Positions 39,747 through 47,938 of a DNA stretch of 55,727 nt are shown here, piece by piece (position 1 is the first letter of the stretch; each line of letters starts with the position of its first letter). Where the stretch lies: positions 6,676,849 through 6,732,575 of the forward strand of contig NZ_LR732544.1 in assembly GCF_902506575.1 (NCBI RefSeq), written 5' to 3'. The stretch is from Streptomyces mexicanus (GTDB taxonomy: Bacteria; Actinomycetota; Actinomycetes; Streptomycetales; Streptomycetaceae). The position numbers and the translations under genes were made by a program. The notes beneath the pieces were generated by a model, which ran no database searches, was not told the origin of the DNA, and worked only from the letters and a program-made list of their open reading frames with translations.

Positions 39747-40946
39747 CTACGGGGTGACGACCTTGCCGCCGAAGGTGACGACCAGGGTGCCGGAGGACGA
39801 GAACGACCAGCCCAGAGCGCCGGAGTAGGACGAGCAGCGCGAGCCGTTGGTGCCGGCCCAGAACTGGTTCGAGCCGTCGGCGTCCCCGACCGTCTTGTCG
39901 TTGGAGCCGTCCACGGCGAACCGGCAGGAGGTGTCGTCGCGGAACACCGACGTGCCCTTGTCGAAGGAGAAGTTGCGTTCGGCGTTGTCGATGCCGACGT
40001 TGTTCGAGACGGTCATCGAGCCGGGGTTGCTGTTGTAGGTGAACCCGTGGTGGCCGTTGCGGTAGGCGATGTCGTGCCGCACCACGTGGTTCACCGGGAT
40101 GTCGTCGCCGCCGAGCTTGTAGCCGTTGCGGTCGCCGCTGGCGTTCTGGGTGCCGTCGCTGAGCGTGCCGTTGCCGTAGGACAGGGAGTACTCGATGGTC
40201 ACCGGGCCGATGGCGCCCGTGTCGGTCTTGGTGTAGAGGTCCCAGCCGTCGTCGATGTTGTGGTGCGAGACGTCGTAGCGGAAGACGTTGCCGGTGCCGG
40301 TGGTCAGCTTGGCGGCGAAGCCGTCGGCGTCCTCGCCGTCGGAGTCCGCGTTGTCGTGCGACTCCGAACTCACCACCAGGTTGTCGGACGGCCACTGGGA
40401 GCTGGGCGTGCTGGAGGAGATCCGGCCGAGCTGCAGGCCCGTGTCGCGGTTGTACGCCGTCACGGTGCGCTCGATGACGTTGTGGCTGCCGCCGACGAAG
40501 ATCCCGTTGTCCCCCGCGTGCTGGACGGTGAGGCCGTACAGGTGCCAGTACGAGGCGTTGAGCTGGATGCCGCGGTCGGCGGAACTCTCGCTCTGGGCGG
40601 AGAAGTCCAGCACCGGCTTCTCGCCCGGATAGGCGGACAGGGTCGTCCGGGCGGAGGCGGTGCCGTCCTGGCCCTGCGGGACGGTCACCGTCTTGGCGAG
40701 CGCGTAGGTGCCGCCGCGCAGGTAGATGGTGCCGCCGGGGGCGATCCGGCTGATCGCCGAGGTCAGCGTCGTGGGCGCGGACTGGGTGCCCGCGGCGCCG
40801 TCGGTGCCGTTCGGCGCCACGTACAGCGTCGAGGCCGCCGCCTGGGACCGGGAGGGCGCGGAGGTGGCCTGCGCCGCGGTGCCGGACAGCGCGGCGAGGG
40901 CGCCGGCGAGCACGGCGGCGGACGCGATGAAGGGTCTCGACTGCAT
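39747..40946 (-). CDS. Secreted pectate lyase, family PL9-like parallel beta-helix
   Basis: 399 residues with a Sec signal (MQSRPFIASAAVLAGALAAL) cleaved near AQA. The mature protein starts with STLYVAPNGTDGAAGTQSAP, the usual opening of PL9/right-handed beta-helix enzymes. The coils include YWHLYGLTVQHAGDNGIFVGG, DGEDADGFAAKLTTGTGNVF and NGYKLGGDDIPVNHVVRHDI; the Lys in NGYKLGG matches the catalytic base position of PL9 and the Asp cluster the Ca2+ site. It cleaves polygalacturonate by beta-elimination outside the cell. It is transcribed alone from a promoter overlapped by a perfect LacI-type palindrome. Secretion plus GH31 and GH35 nearby suggests pectin or galactan side-chain use. Confidence 0.92.
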   Translation of the reverse strand: MQSRPFIASAAVLAGALAALSGTAAQATSAPSRSQAAASTLYVAPNGTDGAAGTQSAPTTLTSAISRIAPGGTIYLRGGTYALAKTVTVPQGQDGTASARTTLSAYPGEKPVLDFSAQSESSADRGIQLNASYWHLYGLTVQHAGDNGIFVGGSHNVIERTVTAYNRDTGLQLGRISSSTPSSQWPSDNLVVSSESHDNADSDGEDADGFAAKLTTGTGNVFRYDVSHHNIDDGWDLYTKTDTGAIGPVTIEYSLSYGNGTLSDGTQNASGDRNGYKLGGDDIPVNHVVRHDIAYRNGHHGFTYNSNPGSMTVSNNVGIDNAERNFSFDKGTSVFRDDTSCRFAVDGSNDKTVGDADGSNQFWAGTNGSRCSSYSGALGWSFSSSGTLVVTFGGKVVTP

Positions 40947-41037
40947 CGTTTCTCGTCTCCTGGTGGCAGATCGGGTGAGGGGATGTCTGTTCGGGACCGT
41001 GAACGGGCCCCGATGACAGACGCCGAACCATGGGAGG

Positions 41038-41083
41038 GAAAGCGCTTTCGGAGACGGTAAAGTGATTGCCGTGAACGCGTCAA
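41038..41083 (-). promoter_or_regulatory. Pectate lyase promoter with LacI-type operator
   Basis: On the minus strand, TTGACG (41083-41078) and TTTACC (41061-41056) are 16 bp apart. Seven bases further lies the perfect 12-bp palindrome GAAAGCGCTTTC (41049-41038), a standard LacI/CcpA-family operator core. A repressor bound there would cover the transcription start. Confidence 0.7.
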
Positions 41084-41144
41084 CGGTCTGTTACTTGATT
41101 CTTATTCACATACGTGGATAGCGGGCGGTGTCTGGGCGGGCGCG

Positions 41145-41603
41145 TCAGGCCGCCCGCTCGACCCGGAATCCGCCCGCGCCGTCGAACCGGACGCTGTACA
41201 CGGCGTCGAAGCCGTCCGCCGGCTCCGGCCGGCGCAGCCGCCCGAGCGTGGCGTGGATGCCGACATCCGGGACACGGCCGCGGCCGGAGCGCGCCGCGTT
41301 GCGGCGCAGCGAGCCCGGCAGGTCCGGCGGGAACCAGTAGGCGAGGACGGCGGCGCCGGGCGCGCGCCCCTCCGCCACGAGCGGGCGCCACTCGTCGGGG
41401 GAGGGGTTGGTGTTGTCGACGGCCACCGAGCGGCCCGCCGCCAGGGCCTGGCCGACCAGCCGCATCTGCCGGGCCTGCTTGGCGCGGGCGCCGCGCGGGA
41501 AGAGGTCCTTGCTCACCAGCTCGAAGCGGTCGGCCAGGTGCCGGCGGTAGAACGTGGACTTGCCCGACGCCTGCAACCCCACCAGCACCGCCAGCTCGGT
41601 CAC
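41145..41603 (-). CDS. Small P-loop kinase (AAA_33/polynucleotide-kinase-like)
   Basis: 152 residues consisting of a single P-loop domain. Walker A is VLVGLQASGKSTFY at residues 6-19. A Lys/Asp pair in LVSKDLFPRGARAKQ and the VAVDNTNPSPDEW motif are typical of the polynucleotide-kinase/zeta-toxin-like AAA_33 group, which phosphorylates RNA, nucleotides or small metabolites. No fused phosphatase or ligase domain is present, so it is not a full T4-type PNKP. Start GTG 41603 lies 24 bases after the stop of the DUF1360 gene, so the two are probably co-transcribed. The substrate is unknown. Confidence 0.83.
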   Translation of the reverse strand: MTELAVLVGLQASGKSTFYRRHLADRFELVSKDLFPRGARAKQARQMRLVGQALAAGRSVAVDNTNPSPDEWRPLVAEGRAPGAAVLAYWFPPDLPGSLRRNAARSGRGRVPDVGIHATLGRLRRPEPADGFDAVYSVRFDGAGGFRVERAA

Positions 41604-41627
41604 CGCGGGCTCACCCCGCTTCCGCGT

Positions 41628-42119
41628 TCAGCCCTCGGCCTTCTGCTCCGTGAAACTCCAGGCGTACTGCAGCCAGTCCGCCACCGTCACGGCGCCCAGC
41701 CCCGCGCACACCAGGCGCGCGGCCCGCGGCGCACACGCGTAACCGGCGGCCAGGGAGCCGGCCACCCATACCGAGGTGCAGAACGGGCACGACACCAGGT
41801 CGCCCACGGCGCGCCGCAGCCCGCCGCCGCGCGGCTCGTCCATGACCTCGCCGGCCGGGATCTCCTCCGTGCGGCGGGTGAAGGGGGCGCGCAGGAAACT
41901 GGTGACCTTGTCCTTGGTCAGCAGCCGGGAGGCCTTGAACGTGGCCGCGCCCAGCAGCGCGACGTCCCACGGCGGAACCCGGTCGGGCAGCCGTACCCCG
42001 CGCCGCCGGGCCACCGCCGCGAAGAGCGTGGCGCTCGCGGCGAATGTTCCCGCGAGCACGGCGTATCCGCCCAGGGGCACCTCGTCCCGCTCGTCGTAGG
42101 ACCGCTCTCCGGCCGCCAT
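41628..42119 (-). CDS. DUF1360 membrane-associated protein
   Basis: 163 residues of the DUF1360 family. Features are LTKDKVTSFLRAPFTRRTEE in the middle and the conserved DLVSCPFCTSVWVAGSLAAG, where the CPFC pair precedes a membrane segment. Further hydrophobic segments lie at about 18-38 and 130-150. The ATG at 42119 is used. The family is common in Actinobacteria and Bacillus sporulation genes (YjcL/CotI-like context), but its biochemical role is not known. It probably forms an operon with the downstream P-loop kinase. Confidence 0.85.
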   Translation of the reverse strand: MAAGERSYDERDEVPLGGYAVLAGTFAASATLFAAVARRRGVRLPDRVPPWDVALLGAATFKASRLLTKDKVTSFLRAPFTRRTEEIPAGEVMDEPRGGGLRRAVGDLVSCPFCTSVWVAGSLAAGYACAPRAARLVCAGLGAVTVADWLQYAWSFTEQKAEG

Positions 42120-42426
42120 GCGTAGCCTCCCTGCCGTGCCGATCCGCTCCGCGGACCCGCACCGAGTGCCCCGCTCGGAACCTGCCACACTCCTGGCCCT
42201 GGCCTGGTCCTGGTCGCCGGTCCGGTTGCCGTACCGGCAGCCCCGGTCACCGGTCCTGGTTACCGAATCCGGCTGCCGTACCGGCAGCCCCCGTCGCCGG
42301 CCCCACGCCACCGACGCCACGCCCCTGCGCCGTCCACGGCACGCGCCCGCGCCGGCCACGGCACGTCCGCGCCGTCCACGGCCCGCCCCCGCGCGGGCCA
42401 CCCCACTGGGCCGGCCACCGCTCCTG
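42120..42426. repeat. Intergenic repeats and twin stem-loops after yihY-like gene
   Basis: 307 bp without a gene. Two near-identical stem-loops, arms GGTTGCCG/CGGCAGCC (42224-42242) and GGCTGCCG/CGGCAGCC (42271-42289), are about 47 bp apart. Three CGCCGTCCACGGC-like units follow at 42329-42390. The stem-loops probably terminate the leftward YihY transcript. The repeats look like short amplified intergenic sequence. Confidence 0.55.
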
Positions 42427-43248
42427 TCAGTCGGCCCGCTGCCCCCCGCCGGTTCGGGGCTGTTCCTCCGGCGGCTCCTCGTGGTCGAGCAGGTGGCCCG
42501 TCCGGTCGCAGATCAGGTGGCCGACCAGCGCGCCGCCGTAGACCACGTAGCCCGCGCCCACCAGCCAGGACTCCACGACCAGGATGGTGCCGATCGCGCC
42601 GTAGCTGAGGGCCTGGGTGACGATCAGCGGGGTGAACACCAGATAGGAGAAGGCCCGCAGACCCACCAGGCCGGCCATGGTGGCCACGGCGCCGGGCAGC
42701 AGCAGCCGGCGGCGCACCTGACCGCCGAGGAGGAAGTGCGGCCCCCACCAGAAGAACAGCACGCCGATCCCCAGGCTCATCAGCAACCGCTCGTTGCCGG
42801 CGAGCACCGTACGGGTCTGCACCTGGACGTACAGGTACAGCGTCAGCACGCACAGCCAGACCGCCTGCCGCCAGATGCGATGCCACGGCCCCGAGGGCAG
42901 CCGCCACACGCGTTCGTAGCCGTTCTGCACGCTGGCGGCGAAGGACAGGCCGAACACGGCGAGCAGCACACCGCCCCACAGGCTGGTGGTGCTCACCGCC
43001 CGCCGCGGCGGGCCGAAGACCTGCGCGAGCACGTCGGCGGACTTGCCGGACAGGTCCATGCCGTCCACCAGCCACAGCGCGAACCCGCCGTGGTCGAAGG
43101 GGGCCGCCGCGGCCACGACGATGAGCAGCGGGGCCAGAGTGACCAGAGCCAGGGTGGCGAACCCCAGGGCCCGGTGCATGAGTTCGAGCTCCTTGCCACG
43201 CCGGTAGAGGTCAACCGCCCATGAGATGCGCGGTGTTGGACGTGACAT
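42427..43248 (-). CDS. YihY/BrkB-family inner-membrane protein
   Basis: 273 residues with six hydrophobic segments (LGFATLALVTLAPLLIVVAA, LWGGVLLAVFGLSFAASVQN, WLCVLTLYLYVQVQT, LLMSLGIGVLFFWWG, AVATMAGLVGLRAFSYLVFT, SYGAIGTILVVESWLVGAGY). The spacing is that of the YihY/virulence factor BrkB family, once called ribonuclease BN. The tail is charged and cytosolic. The start is the ATG at 43248. The family has no confirmed biochemical activity; transporter or envelope-organiser roles are proposed. It is divergent from ctaD across 144 bp. Confidence 0.88.
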   Translation of the reverse strand: MSRPTPRISWAVDLYRRGKELELMHRALGFATLALVTLAPLLIVVAAAAPFDHGGFALWLVDGMDLSGKSADVLAQVFGPPRRAVSTTSLWGGVLLAVFGLSFAASVQNGYERVWRLPSGPWHRIWRQAVWLCVLTLYLYVQVQTRTVLAGNERLLMSLGIGVLFFWWGPHFLLGGQVRRRLLLPGAVATMAGLVGLRAFSYLVFTPLIVTQALSYGAIGTILVVESWLVGAGYVVYGGALVGHLICDRTGHLLDHEEPPEEQPRTGGGQRAD

Positions 43249-43392
43249 GGCGGCGGCGTCTCCTTCCCGGGCCGCGCTGACCCACGCGCGGCCGCGTTCC
43301 TTCCATCATCGTCGCGCCGGCCACCGGAACGCGGCACGACCCCCCGTCACCGCGGGCGGCGTGAGAGTCGTCCGCCCGGGTACCCACGGCGC

Positions 43393-45072
43393 ATGGCGGT
43401 GGACAGGGACATCGCGCGGCACCCGCGCGGGGGACAGGCACGGCGGACGAACCCGAGACTCGGACGGGCCCTGCTGCGCTGGGCGACCACGACCGACCAC
43501 AAGGTCATCGGACACCTGTATCTGGTGACGGCCTTCTCCTTCTTCCTCTTCGGCGGCGTGCTCGCCCTGCTGATGCGGGCCGAACTCGCCCGTCCAGGGC
43601 TTCAGTTGTTCAGCACCGAGCAGTACAACCAGCTGTTCACCATCCACGGCACGGTCATGATGCTGCTGTTCGCGACCCCGCTGTTCGCCGGGTTCGCCAA
43701 CGCCGTCATGCCGCTGCAGATCGGCGCGCCCGACGTCGCCTTCCCCCGCCTGAACGCCCTGTCGTACTGGCTGTATCTGTTCGGCGGGCTGATGGTGGTG
43801 TCCGGCTTCCTGGTGCCCGGGGGCGCGGCGGGTTTCGGGTGGTTCGCGTACGCGCCCCTCAACAGCGCCGTGCGCAGCCCCGGCGCGGGCGGCGACCTGT
43901 GGGTGATGGGCCTGGTGGTGACCGGCGTGTCCACCACGCTCGGCGCGGTCAACTTCATCACCACCGTCCTGTGCCTGCGCGCCCCCGGCATGACCATGTT
44001 CCGCATGCCGATCTTCACCTGGAACGTGCTGTTCACCTCCATCCTGGTGCTGCCCGCGTTTCCCGTGCTGACCGCGGCACTGCTGGCGTTGGAGGCGGAC
44101 CGCAAGTTCGGTGCGCGGATCTTCGAGGCGGGCGACGGGGGATCGCTGCTGTGGCAGCACCTGTTCTGGTTCTTCGGGCATCCGGAGGTCTACATCGTCG
44201 CCCTGCCGTTCTTCGGCATCGTCTCGGAGATCATCCCCGTCTTCAGCCGCAAACCCGTCTTCGGCTACGTCAGCCTGGTGGGCGCCACCATCGCGATCAC
44301 GATGCTGTCGGCGGTGGTGTGGGCCCATCACATGTTCGCCACGGGTGCGGTGTTGCTGCCGTTCTTCTCCCTGATGTCGTTCCTCATCGCGGTGCCGACC
44401 GGGGTGAAGTTCTTCAACTGGGTCGGCACCATGTGGAAGGGTTCGCTGTCCTTCGAAACGCCCATGCTGTGGTCGCTGGGCTTCATGGTGACGTTCCTGC
44501 TCGGCGGCATGAGCGGCGTGCTGATCGCCTCCCCGCCGCTGGACTTCCACCTCACCGACAGCTACTTCATCGTGGCCCACCTGCACTACGTGCTCTTCGG
44601 CACGGTGGTGTTCGCGATGTTCGGGGGCTTCTACTTCTGGTGGCCGAAGTTCACCGGCCGCTTCCTCGACGAACGCCTCGGGAAGATCCATTTCTGGACG
44701 CTGTTCGTCGGTTTCCAGACCACGTTCCTCGTCCAGCACTGGCTGGGCGAGCTGGGCATGCCGCGCCGCTACGCCGACTACCTGGCCGCCGACGGCTTCA
44801 CCGCGCTCAACACCGTCAGCTCCCTCGGCGCCTTCCTGCTGGGGCTGTCCACGCTGCCGTTCCTCTACAACGTGTGGGTGTCGGCGAGGAACGGCCGCAG
44901 GGCGGAGGCCGACGACCCCTGGGGGTACGGCCGTTCCCTGGAGTGGGCGACCTCCTGCCCGCCCCCGCGCCACAACTTCACCGCGCTGCCCCGCATCCGC
45001 TCCGAGTCCCCGGCGTTCGACCTGCACCACCCGGATCTGGCCCGGCAGCGTCACCAGCAGCAGAGCGAGTGA
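43393..45072 (+). CDS. ctaD: Cytochrome c oxidase subunit I (aa3 type), accessory copy
   Basis: 559 residues with twelve membrane helices. Metal ligands are all visible: FTIHGTVMMLLF (low-spin haem a His), FWFFGHPEVYIVALP (CuB His and the cross-linked Tyr), VWAHHMFATG (two CuB His) and IVAHLHYVLFG (haem a3 and haem a His). The K-channel Lys region is in SFLIAVPTGVKFFNWVGTMW. It reduces O2 to water and pumps protons in the plasma membrane. The main Streptomyces locus places ctaD next to ctaC; here the partner is only a ctaF-like gene, so this looks like a second copy. The start ATG 43393 has no clear ribosome site. Confidence 0.95.
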   Translation: MAVDRDIARHPRGGQARRTNPRLGRALLRWATTTDHKVIGHLYLVTAFSFFLFGGVLALLMRAELARPGLQLFSTEQYNQLFTIHGTVMMLLFATPLFAGFANAVMPLQIGAPDVAFPRLNALSYWLYLFGGLMVVSGFLVPGGAAGFGWFAYAPLNSAVRSPGAGGDLWVMGLVVTGVSTTLGAVNFITTVLCLRAPGMTMFRMPIFTWNVLFTSILVLPAFPVLTAALLALEADRKFGARIFEAGDGGSLLWQHLFWFFGHPEVYIVALPFFGIVSEIIPVFSRKPVFGYVSLVGATIAITMLSAVVWAHHMFATGAVLLPFFSLMSFLIAVPTGVKFFNWVGTMWKGSLSFETPMLWSLGFMVTFLLGGMSGVLIASPPLDFHLTDSYFIVAHLHYVLFGTVVFAMFGGFYFWWPKFTGRFLDERLGKIHFWTLFVGFQTTFLVQHWLGELGMPRRYADYLAADGFTALNTVSSLGAFLLGLSTLPFLYNVWVSARNGRRAEADDPWGYGRSLEWATSCPPPRHNFTALPRIRSESPAFDLHHPDLARQRHQQQSE

Positions 45073-45136
45073 CGGACCGGAGGAAGAGACGCAAGGCAGC
45101 GGCACAAGGCAGCAGGACGACAAGACGACGAGGCGA

Positions 45137-45167
45137 CACGCGTGCACAACTGCACAGTGCACGCGTG
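45137..45167. other. Perfect 11-bp inverted repeat between ctaD and the ctaF-like gene
   Basis: CACGCGTGCAC (45137-45147) and GTGCACGCGTG (45157-45167) enclose a 9-base loop, 39 bases before the next start codon. It lies in an unusually A/G-rich spacer with GGACGCGAGGACGCGAGG repeats. It could be a redox or copper regulator site, or an RNA stem that sets the subunit ratio. Confidence 0.55.
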
Positions 45168-45206
45168 CAGAAAGACGCAAGGACGCGAGGACGCGAGGCG
45201 CACACT

Positions 45207-45668
45207 GTGAAAACCGAGGCTCGACTCTTCACCGGCGTGGCGGTCTTCTTCGCCTGCGCCGCCACCGGCTACGGCTGGTGGTCCGCCGAACCGGCCGGCA
45301 CCGCCGCCCTCATCGTCACCGGTCTGATGGCCGCGCTGGTCGCCTTCTTCCTGCGGGTGCAGCACCGCAGGCGCGGCCCGCGCGCCCAGGACCGGCCGGA
45401 CGCGGAGGTGATCGACACGGCCGGACCGCTGGACTTCTTCTCCCCGCACAGCCCGTGGCCCCTCGTCGTCGCCCTCGGCGCGGTCCTGCTGGCCCTCGGC
45501 GTGGTCTACGGCCTGTGGCTGGCGCTGATCGGACTCGGCGTGCTCGGCTGCGGAGTGTGCGGCCTGGTCTTCCAGCACGCGGGCCGGGACGACCCGAACA
45601 GTGCGCCGAGTGGCCCGGACGTCGTCGTCGGGGACGACGGTCAGCGCTCCGGACCGGCTTCTTCCTGA
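45207..45668 (+). CDS. Cytochrome c oxidase subunit IV-like membrane protein (CtaF type)
   Basis: 153 residues. It opens with VKTEARLFTGVAVFFACAATGYGWW and has four hydrophobic segments, including TAALIVTGLMAALVAFFLRV, WPLVVALGAVLLALGVVYGL and WLALIGLGVLGCGVCGLVF, with DFFSPHSPWP before the third. That is the actinobacterial subunit IV pattern (about 132 residues in the main locus) with a short disordered C-terminal extension. It supports assembly of subunit I in the membrane. Start GTG 45207 lies 134 bp after ctaD. Its 3' end overlaps the convergent qcrB-like gene by 28 bp. Confidence 0.85.
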   Translation: MKTEARLFTGVAVFFACAATGYGWWSAEPAGTAALIVTGLMAALVAFFLRVQHRRRGPRAQDRPDAEVIDTAGPLDFFSPHSPWPLVVALGAVLLALGVVYGLWLALIGLGVLGCGVCGLVFQHAGRDDPNSAPSGPDVVVGDDGQRSGPASS

Positions 45669-47452
45669 CCTCCCGCCCGGCCTCCGGCTCGCCCCCCGGT
45701 GCCTCGCCCGTTCCCGGCGGGTTCACCCGCGTCCGCGAACGAGGCGCGGTCACGGTCGTACCAGGAGCCGAGCGTGGTGCGCAGCCGCTGCAGCTGCGAT
45801 ACGTCCTGGTGCGGTGCCTCCTGCTGCGACACGTCCCGCTGAGGTACCTCCTGCTGGAGAACGTCCTGGTGAGCGACGTCCCCGCCGTCCCCCTCCGGTG
45901 ACGCGAGCGGCCGGGGCACCCGCGCGGCGCGCACCACGTACCGCGTCTCCTCGTCGACCGGGGTGTGCTCCTCGACGTAGCCGCCGGCGACGGTCTGCCG
46001 GACCAGCCCGGTCTCCTCCCCCTTCTCCAGCCGCTCCAGCTCGGCCTCGCGCAGCGCCAGACAGACCCGCTTGGTCACCATGAACGCCAGCGGCGGCACG
46101 ACGACCAGAGCGATGCGGAAGATCCACGTCAGCGCGTTCAGGGACACCTTGAAGGTGTGGGCGAGGACGTCGTTGCCGCCCGCGGCGAGCAGCACGGCGT
46201 AGAAACAGAGCGCCGCGACCCCCAGCCCGGTGCGCACCGGGTTGTCGCGGGGCCGTTCGGCCAGGTGGTGCTCCCGCCGGTCGCCGGTGACCCACGCCTC
46301 GACGAAGGGGTACGCGTACACCACCGCGAACAGGGCCAGCGGCAGCACGACCGCGGGCAGGAAGACGTTCCACATGACGGTGTGCCCGGCGAGCGACGTC
46401 TCCCACGGCGGCACCAGCCGCAGCGCGCCCTCCAGGAAGCCGACGTACCAGTCGGGCTGCGAGCCGGTGGACACGGCGTCCGGGCGGTACGGGCCGTACA
46501 CCCAGACGGGGTTGATCTGCGCCAGCCCGGCGAGCAGTGCGAGGGTGCCGAACACCATGGCGAACAGGCCGAGCGAACTCGCCATGAACTGCGGGAACAG
46601 CGGCTTGCCCACCACGTTGCCGTTGGTGCGGCCCGGCCCCGCCCACTGGGTGTGCTTCAGGTAGAACACCAGGACCAGGTGGGCGGTGACGAGGGCGAGC
46701 AGCAGCCCCGGGATCAGCAGGACGTGCAGCGAGTACAGCCGCGGGATCAGCTCGTGGCCCGGGAACTCGCCGCCGAAGACGAAGAAGGCGATGTACGTGC
46801 CCACCACCGGGACCGACAGCATGATGCCCTGCGCGATCCGCAGCCCCGTCCCCGACAGCAGGTCGTCCGGCAGCGAGTAACCGGCGAAACCCTCGGCGAG
46901 CGCCAGCACGAACAGGGTGACGCCGATCACCCAGTTGATCTCGCGGGGCCGGCGGAAGGCGCCGGTGAAGAACACCCGCAGCATGTGCACGCCGATCGCG
47001 GCCAGGAACACCAGCGCCGCCCAGTGGTGCAGCTGCCGGATCAGCAGCCCGCCGCGCACGTCGAAACCGATGTGCAGCGTCGACCGGTACGCCTCCGACA
47101 TCCGGATGCCGTCCAGCGGCCGGTACGCGCCGTGGTAGACGACCTCGGTCATGTCCGGATGGAAGAACAGGGTGAGCCACACGCCGGTCACCAGCAGGAC
47201 GAGGAAGCTGTACAGCGTGATCTCGCCCAGCAGGAACGACCAGTGCTCGGGGAAGGCCTTGCGCAGCAGGCCGCCCCCTTCGGACAGCGGCAGCCGCCCG
47301 TCGCCCCAGTCGCTCGCCCGTTTCGCCGCCTCACGGGCCCGGGCGCCGGCCCGGGCCCTTCTCTTCCGCCACAGCACGGCGCACGGGTGCCCGGGCCCCG
47401 CCGTTCGGAAACCAGGTGTGACGTGCGCTCCACGGGCTGTCGCCGCCCGCAC
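45641..47452 (-). CDS. qcrB: Cytochrome bc complex cytochrome b subunit, accessory copy
   Basis: 603 codons from GTG 47452; the exact start is uncertain because the first 40 residues are low-complexity. The core is a normal actinobacterial cytochrome b. Haem ligands lie in QLHHWAALVFLAAIGVHMLR and YSLHVLLIPGLLLALVTAHL, and the quinol-site motif is QPDWYVGFLEG (PDWY in place of mitochondrial PEWY). Eight or more membrane helices are seen. It transfers electrons from menaquinol to cytochrome c. No qcrA or qcrC is adjacent. The C-terminus has an odd tail of three decapeptide repeats and a Gly/Arg-rich end. It converges on the ctaF-like gene with a 28-bp overlap. Confidence 0.92.
   Translation of the reverse strand: MRAATARGAHVTPGFRTAGPGHPCAVLWRKRRARAGARAREAAKRASDWGDGRLPLSEGGGLLRKAFPEHWSFLLGEITLYSFLVLLVTGVWLTLFFHPDMTEVVYHGAYRPLDGIRMSEAYRSTLHIGFDVRGGLLIRQLHHWAALVFLAAIGVHMLRVFFTGAFRRPREINWVIGVTLFVLALAEGFAGYSLPDDLLSGTGLRIAQGIMLSVPVVGTYIAFFVFGGEFPGHELIPRLYSLHVLLIPGLLLALVTAHLVLVFYLKHTQWAGPGRTNGNVVGKPLFPQFMASSLGLFAMVFGTLALLAGLAQINPVWVYGPYRPDAVSTGSQPDWYVGFLEGALRLVPPWETSLAGHTVMWNVFLPAVVLPLALFAVVYAYPFVEAWVTGDRREHHLAERPRDNPVRTGLGVAALCFYAVLLAAGGNDVLAHTFKVSLNALTWIFRIALVVVPPLAFMVTKRVCLALREAELERLEKGEETGLVRQTVAGGYVEEHTPVDEETRYVVRAARVPRPLASPEGDGGDVAHQDVLQQEVPQRDVSQQEAPHQDVSQLQRLRTTLGSWYDRDRASFADAGEPAGNGRGTGGRAGGRAGGQEEAGPER
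45795..45884 (-). repeat. 30-bp tandem repeat coding a decapeptide in the QcrB tail
   Basis: Three 30-bp units begin at 45795, 45825 and 45855. They encode APHQDVSQLQ, VPQRDVSQQE and VAHQDVLQQE, i.e. a Gln-rich 10-residue repeat near the C-terminus. The third unit is the most diverged. Confidence 0.7.
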
Positions 47453-47484
47453 CCCGCCCCGCGGCCCTCTGGGCCGCGCGCCGC

Positions 47485-47841
47485 CTACGTGGTGCGGTCG
47501 CCCTTGGGTTTGCCGCGCTGGTCCGGCGTGCCGTGCGGTGGCGCGCCGAACGGCTCCGGGGAGGTCGCGGGCGTCACCGGCGAGCCGGTGTGGCCCTGGG
47601 CCTGCTCCGGGCGCACGGCCGTCGGGTCACCTTGGGTGGGCCGGGCACCCGCCTGCAGCTGTTCGAGCCGCGCGGTCAGCACCTCGGTCACCGGCAGCCG
47701 GTCCGCGTGCGTGCGCTCGTAGGCGAGCAGTTCCTCGACCTGCTCGGCGGTCAGCGAGCGCACCCGGCCCTCCAGGGCGCCGAGCGGCAGATGGTCGTAG
47801 TCGGGCAGGGGCAGGGTACTGCGGCCGGGGTCCTCGGCCAT
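47485..47841 (-). CDS. Small conserved actinobacterial hypothetical protein (LPDYDHLPLG motif)
   Basis: 118 residues. The N-terminal 65 contain LPLPDYDHLPLGALEGRVRS and LTAEQVEELLAYERTHADRL, then VTEVLTARLEQLQAGARPT. This is a helical unit common as a stand-alone Streptomyces protein whose function is unknown. The C-terminal half is Pro/Gly/Thr-rich and probably disordered. The start is the ATG at 47841. It shares the region with ChaB- and DUF326-type genes, a grouping seen near general-stress genes, which is only suggestive. Confidence 0.72.
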   Translation of the reverse strand: MAEDPGRSTLPLPDYDHLPLGALEGRVRSLTAEQVEELLAYERTHADRLPVTEVLTARLEQLQAGARPTQGDPTAVRPEQAQGHTGSPVTPATSPEPFGAPPHGTPDQRGKPKGDRTT

Positions 47842-47938
47842 GGCATCTCACTTCTCTCCGAACGGTTCACCGGCGCCGTCGCGCCCACGTACCGCGAAGG
47901 CGGCTCACGCACCGCGAACGGGCCGGTGTCCTGCTCAC

